DNA of 64,000 nt. Origin: Cognataquiflexum nitidum (lineage in GTDB: Bacteria > Bacteroidota > Bacteroidia > Cytophagales > Cyclobacteriaceae). The position numbers were made by a program, and so were the translations under genes. How positions within the stretch are numbered: the stretch's first letter is position 1; each line of letters begins with the position of its first letter. Location of the stretch: NCBI RefSeq assembly GCF_022538055.1, contig NZ_JAKZAM010000022.1, forward strand, positions 1-64,000. The letters run 5' to 3'. Below, piece by piece: positions 61,105-64,000 of the stretch. A model generated the notes under the pieces. That model saw nothing but the letters and a program-made list of their open reading frames with translations. It did no database searches and had not been told where the DNA came from.

Positions 61105-61869
61105 ATGGATTTGAAGGGGTTTTTAGATCAAAAAGTAGATTACTACAACAGGCCGGGTTTTATAGAACTCGATCCTATTTCTATTCCACATCGTTTTTCT
61201 CTCAAGCAGGACATTGAAATAGCAGGATTTTTTGCAGCTACACTGGCTTGGGGTCAGAGAAAAACCATCATCAGCAAATGCCTTCACCTGTTGGAAATGA
61301 TGGATAATGCTCCCTACCAGTTTATCCTGCACCATTCTGAATCTGATTTGAAACCTTTTTTGAATTTCAAACACCGAACTTTCAATGACATCGATACCCT
61401 TTATTTTATACAGTTTTTCTCTTCATTTTACATAGAATATGATTCCCTTGAAAGTGCATTTACAAAGGGATGGAATGAAGAGGTAGATATCATGTCAATT
61501 CTTTTGAAAAATTTCCATCAGTATTTTTTTCAATCTCCATTTGCCCCAAACAGAACCAAAAAGCATGTCGCCACCCCTGAGCGTAATTCTGCCTGTAAGC
61601 GGTTGAATATGTTTCTGAGATGGATGGTAAGGAAAGATAATAACGGCGTTGATTTTGGCATCTGGAATACTATTCAACCATACCAGTTAATCTGTCCATG
61701 CGACTTGCATGTGGATAGGGTTGCAAGAAAATTAGGATTGGTTTCCAGAAAGCAGACGGATTGGAGTACTGCCTTGGAACTGACCCAAAGACTAAGGGAA
61801 TTTGATCCTGTGGATCCTGTCAAATATGATTTTGCTTTGTTTGGGCTAGGAGTTGAGGAGAAGTTTTGA
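61105..61869 (+). CDS. TIGR02757 family protein
   Basis: A 254-residue protein with the family blocks PISIPHRFSLKQDIEIAGFFAATLAWGQRK, RLNMFLRWMVRKDNNGVDFGIW and CDLHVDRVARKLGLVSRKQTDW. The DHV-like PCDLHVDRVAR segment resembles the HhH-GPD DNA glycosylase fold, but the family has no proven function. The frame continues upstream inside the preceding gene; the ATG at 61105 starts 1 bp after that gene ends and is adopted. It lies 23 bp from the convergent pyrE. Confidence 0.85.
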   Translation: MDLKGFLDQKVDYYNRPGFIELDPISIPHRFSLKQDIEIAGFFAATLAWGQRKTIISKCLHLLEMMDNAPYQFILHHSESDLKPFLNFKHRTFNDIDTLYFIQFFSSFYIEYDSLESAFTKGWNEEVDIMSILLKNFHQYFFQSPFAPNRTKKHVATPERNSACKRLNMFLRWMVRKDNNGVDFGIWNTIQPYQLICPCDLHVDRVARKLGLVSRKQTDWSTALELTQRLREFDPVDPVKYDFALFGLGVEEKF

Positions 61870-61892
61870 ACCACTTCTCCTAAAAAACATCC

Positions 61893-62537
61893 TTATTTCG
61901 GCCATTCAGCAGGGTTTTTCCGCCATTCTACGAGAGAAGCCAATGTATAATCATCAATGAAATCATCTGCTAGCGCTTGTGAGAGCATGGAAGAGTAGTC
62001 ACTCAGGCATACCAATTTCACTCCAGCCTCCTCAAAGTTTTGTTTGGCTACATCAAATCCGTAGGTAAAGATGGCCACCATCCCCAAAACCTCAAATCCG
62101 GAAGCTTTAAGGTCAGCCACGGCCTTTAGTGAGCTTCCACCTGTCGAAACCAAGTCCTCTACGACCACTACTTTTTGGCCTGGAGTAACTTTACCCTCGA
62201 TCATATTTTCCATACCATGTCCTTTGGCTTTGGAACGTACATACAAAAACGGCAGCTCCATTTTGTCTGCAAGAAGCGCTCCTTGAGGTATACCTGCTGT
62301 CGCCACACCTGCTATGGCTTCCACCTCCGGGAAATATTGTTGGATAGCTTCAACAAGCTTATTTTTGATAAATTTTCTGACTTTGGGATACGATAAGGAT
62401 AACCTGTTATCGCAATAGATTGGGGATTTCCAACCCGAAGCCCAAGTAAAGGGATTGTTGGGCTGAAGTCTGATTGCCTCGATTTCCAACAGCTTTGCAG
62501 CTACCTCGGAGGCAGTTTTTTTATCGAATGTTTCCAT
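61893..62537 (-). CDS. pyrE: Orotate phosphoribosyltransferase
   Basis: Converts orotate plus PRPP to OMP in pyrimidine synthesis. The 214-residue protein has the PRPP-binding motif VVVVEDLVSTGGSSLKAV near 119-136, the loop segment VRSKAKGHGMENMIEG near 98-113, and YCDNRLSLSYP near the N-terminus. The length is typical of the bacterial dimeric form. It is monocistronic, 107 bp upstream of and divergent from the Nudix gene. Confidence 0.94.
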   Translation of the reverse strand: METFDKKTASEVAAKLLEIEAIRLQPNNPFTWASGWKSPIYCDNRLSLSYPKVRKFIKNKLVEAIQQYFPEVEAIAGVATAGIPQGALLADKMELPFLYVRSKAKGHGMENMIEGKVTPGQKVVVVEDLVSTGGSSLKAVADLKASGFEVLGMVAIFTYGFDVAKQNFEEAGVKLVCLSDYSSMLSQALADDFIDDYTLASLVEWRKNPAEWPK

Positions 62538-62644
62538 GGTCTAAAATTAAGCTATAAATTCTAAGCAGGGATTGTGCAGGCTTAAAAATTTTATGCATTT
62601 TTGGCCATCTTACTTTAAAAACCAGAGAACGGGATTTTCATCAA

Positions 62645-63328
62645 ATGAGAATTTTTATCAACGACAAACCGCTTGAGTTGTTTACACCAGAAGAACTGCC
62701 GAAGGACAGAACTTTTGAGGTGGTTTATGACCATCCTTTAGACATTCCTGCGACTGCTGAGTTTCATGATGATGTGCTGATTATTGAGCCTTCCAAGGAT
62801 GTAATCATCAAATTACTCTATCTACTCAGGACAAGAAAACTCAAAAACCTTGATACAGTAAGCCTAGTATGTAAAGACAAGCCCAGTTTGAAATCATTTA
62901 TCAAAAGTAGGTTTACTGTCATTAAAGCAGCAGGGGGAATAGTGGTCAAAGGAGAAAAGGTACTTTTTATATTCAGGTTGGGGAAATGGGATTTACCCAA
63001 AGGTAAATTTGATAAGGGTGAGACTCCGGCGCAGTGCGCTTTAAGAGAAGTGGAGGAGGAATGTGGCATCAAAGTCAAATTAGGCCCTAAAATCACAAAC
63101 ACCTGGCATACCTATACCCAAGATAGAAAAAGCATTTTGAAAAAGACATATTGGTATGTCATGGAAAGTACCAATGATACAGGAATGAAACCCCAAAAGG
63201 AAGAAGGAATTGTGGATATCAGATGGATGGGACATCAAGAAGCTAAGACGGCTTTGGTTAATTCCTACCCGTCAATGCGGTATTTGTACAAGCAATTTTT
63301 GAAAATCACTCCAAAAATTCACAATTGA
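62645..63328 (+). CDS. Nudix hydrolase with an N-terminal extension
   Basis: A 227-residue protein. The Nudix box G-x5-E-x7-REVEEECG is in the stretch GKFDKGETPAQCALREVEEECGI near 119-141, with KWDLPKGK before it. The 90-residue N-terminal region before the box is unusual for a minimal Nudix enzyme and shows no motif I know. The substrate (NTPs, nucleoside diphosphate compounds or others) cannot be told. It ends with a 10-bp tail-to-tail overlap with coaD. Confidence 0.82.
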   Translation: MRIFINDKPLELFTPEELPKDRTFEVVYDHPLDIPATAEFHDDVLIIEPSKDVIIKLLYLLRTRKLKNLDTVSLVCKDKPSLKSFIKSRFTVIKAAGGIVVKGEKVLFIFRLGKWDLPKGKFDKGETPAQCALREVEEECGIKVKLGPKITNTWHTYTQDRKSILKKTYWYVMESTNDTGMKPQKEEGIVDIRWMGHQEAKTALVNSYPSMRYLYKQFLKITPKIHN

Positions 63329-63774
63329 TAGGGTAGATAGTCTGATACGTCTCCGTTGTATCTGTGAATCTCGCGGATAATGGTCGAACTTACCGTTGCG
63401 TATTTGGGTGAGGTAATCATAAAAACTGTCTCAAGCTCTGGATTAAGGTTACGGTTCATCTGACTGATGGTATTTTCATACTCAAAGTCAATAATGTTTC
63501 TTAAGCCCCTGACCAAGAAATTTGCGCCTTGATTTTTAGCAAGCGAAGAAGTCAGTTCGTTGTAAACCAAAACCTTAACCCTTTCATTTTCCAAATAAAG
63601 ACTGCTGATTTTTTCAACCATCATTTCAATTTCGAAATATCTGTTCTTTTTGGCTGAATTATATCCGATAGCAATGATCACCTCATCGAAAAGGTTCAGA
63701 CTTCGCAGTACAATATCATGATGACCTTTGGTAAATGGATCAAATGAGCCTGGAAATAGGGCAGTTTTTTTCAT
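63319..63774 (-). CDS. coaD: Phosphopantetheine adenylyltransferase
   Basis: Fourth step of coenzyme A synthesis, adding AMP to 4'-phosphopantetheine. The 151-residue protein has the TxGH motif in PGSFDPFTKGHHDI at about 7-20 and the ISSTxxR-type motif as VSSTIIREI near 128-136. The open frame extends 9 codons further to a TTG, but the ATG at 63774 starts the conserved MKKTALFPGSF block. It follows the partial gene at the window edge by 11 bp. Confidence 0.95.
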   Translation of the reverse strand: MKKTALFPGSFDPFTKGHHDIVLRSLNLFDEVIIAIGYNSAKKNRYFEIEMMVEKISSLYLENERVKVLVYNELTSSLAKNQGANFLVRGLRNIIDFEYENTISQMNRNLNPELETVFMITSPKYATVSSTIIREIHRYNGDVSDYLPYQL

Positions 63775-63785
63775 CTGTTGTTTGG

Positions 63786-64000
63786 TTAGGGCAGTTCCCA
63801 ATAGGACTCAAAGATCTCAGGTTTTTGGAATATTTCAGTATCCTTGTGGTACTGGATATTTGAAAAAGGAACTGAGATTCTGAAATTTTTAAAATATAGA
63901 TTCCCCCAGCTTTCGTCTATACCATAAATTGAGGTATCGCCAAATACTGAAACCCTGCAAAACACCCTATTGAAATTGAGCTGATGGACAATGCCAAGGG
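63786..64000 (-). CDS. Partial coding region, C-terminal end of an unidentified protein
   Basis: From the right edge of the window an open reading frame (first full codon ending at 63998) runs on the minus strand for 70 codons to a TAA at 63788-63786. The visible part, with the elements VHQLNFNRVFCRV and FGDTSIYGIDESWGNLYFKNF, ends ESYWELP. It lies 11 bp upstream of coaD and is probably co-transcribed with it. I do not recognise the family. Confidence 0.55.
   Translation of the reverse strand, partial: LGIVHQLNFNRVFCRVSVFGDTSIYGIDESWGNLYFKNFRISVPFSNIQYHKDTEIFQKPEIFESYWELP

Noticed and set aside
61857..61880. GGAGAAGT / ACTTCTCC hairpin at the end of the TIGR02757 gene as a terminator
   Set aside because: The stem overlaps the stop codon and is followed by A residues, not a T-run, on both strands; too weak to call.

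Overview
The window looks like chromosome from a Bacteroidota bacterium of the order Cytophagales, most likely family Cyclobacteriaceae (Algoriphagus/Belliella-like). This is inferred from protein types and layout, not from a marker gene. The support is: about 40 percent GC, almost no Shine-Dalgarno sequences, promoter-like TTTG...TAnnTTTG pairs, several 'C-after-hydrophobic-stretch' lipoproteins, and Bacteroidota-typical families (DUF4136, WbqC, TIGR02757, 6-bladed propeller lipoproteins, sortilin-like propellers). It contains about 62 genes, all apparently intact except one cut by the right edge. I saw no tRNA, rRNA, CRISPR array, IS element or prophage.

Layout. 249-11656 (mostly minus): ilvE and a cobalamin adenosyltransferase; a LolD-type ATPase; a tightly coupled globin-plsC-gatC-TPR membrane protein chain; pta with its own promoter and terminator; and mltG-thioesterase-YihY. 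11732-18273 (plus): mutT, tsaC, WbqC protein, clpC, and two tandem paralogous secreted propeller-like proteins. 18294-22280: ctlX, SulP transporter, purB. 22764-28627: flavin/2Fe-2S reductase, an unusual HesB/IscA protein, a YkvA pair, dtd, and a ModF-like double ABC ATPase. 28631-35823 (mostly minus): a phosphatase, a DUF4136 lipoprotein, and a five-gene peptidoglycan scavenging operon (amidase, GHL10 hydrolase, GNAT, AmpG, NagZ-like GH3). Then hsp20, hutG and a small acidic protein.

37835-49069 is the most distinctive part. It is an aromatic amino-acid locus with a Trp-codon leader peptide and attenuator, then trpE, a four-helix-bundle (S23) gene, trpG, trpD, trpC, trpF, trpB, trpA, aroF, phhA, hisH and hisA. 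Its longer spacers are built from short tandem repeats of 7, 8 or 9 bp. Purine-rich units tend to follow stop codons and G-poor units end directly at the next start codon. The S23 gene sits between two oppositely oriented 8-bp arrays that form a perfect 16-bp inverted repeat.

49130-64000: proC; a membrane protein plus Xre regulator pair behind two tandem TGTAAA-N6-TTTACA dyads that bracket a promoter; a propeller lipoprotein; three polysaccharide genes (GT4, UDP-glucuronate epimerase-like, rfbB); a 1061-residue sortilin-like protein; a LysM operon; pyrE; a Nudix protein; coaD; and a partial gene at the edge.
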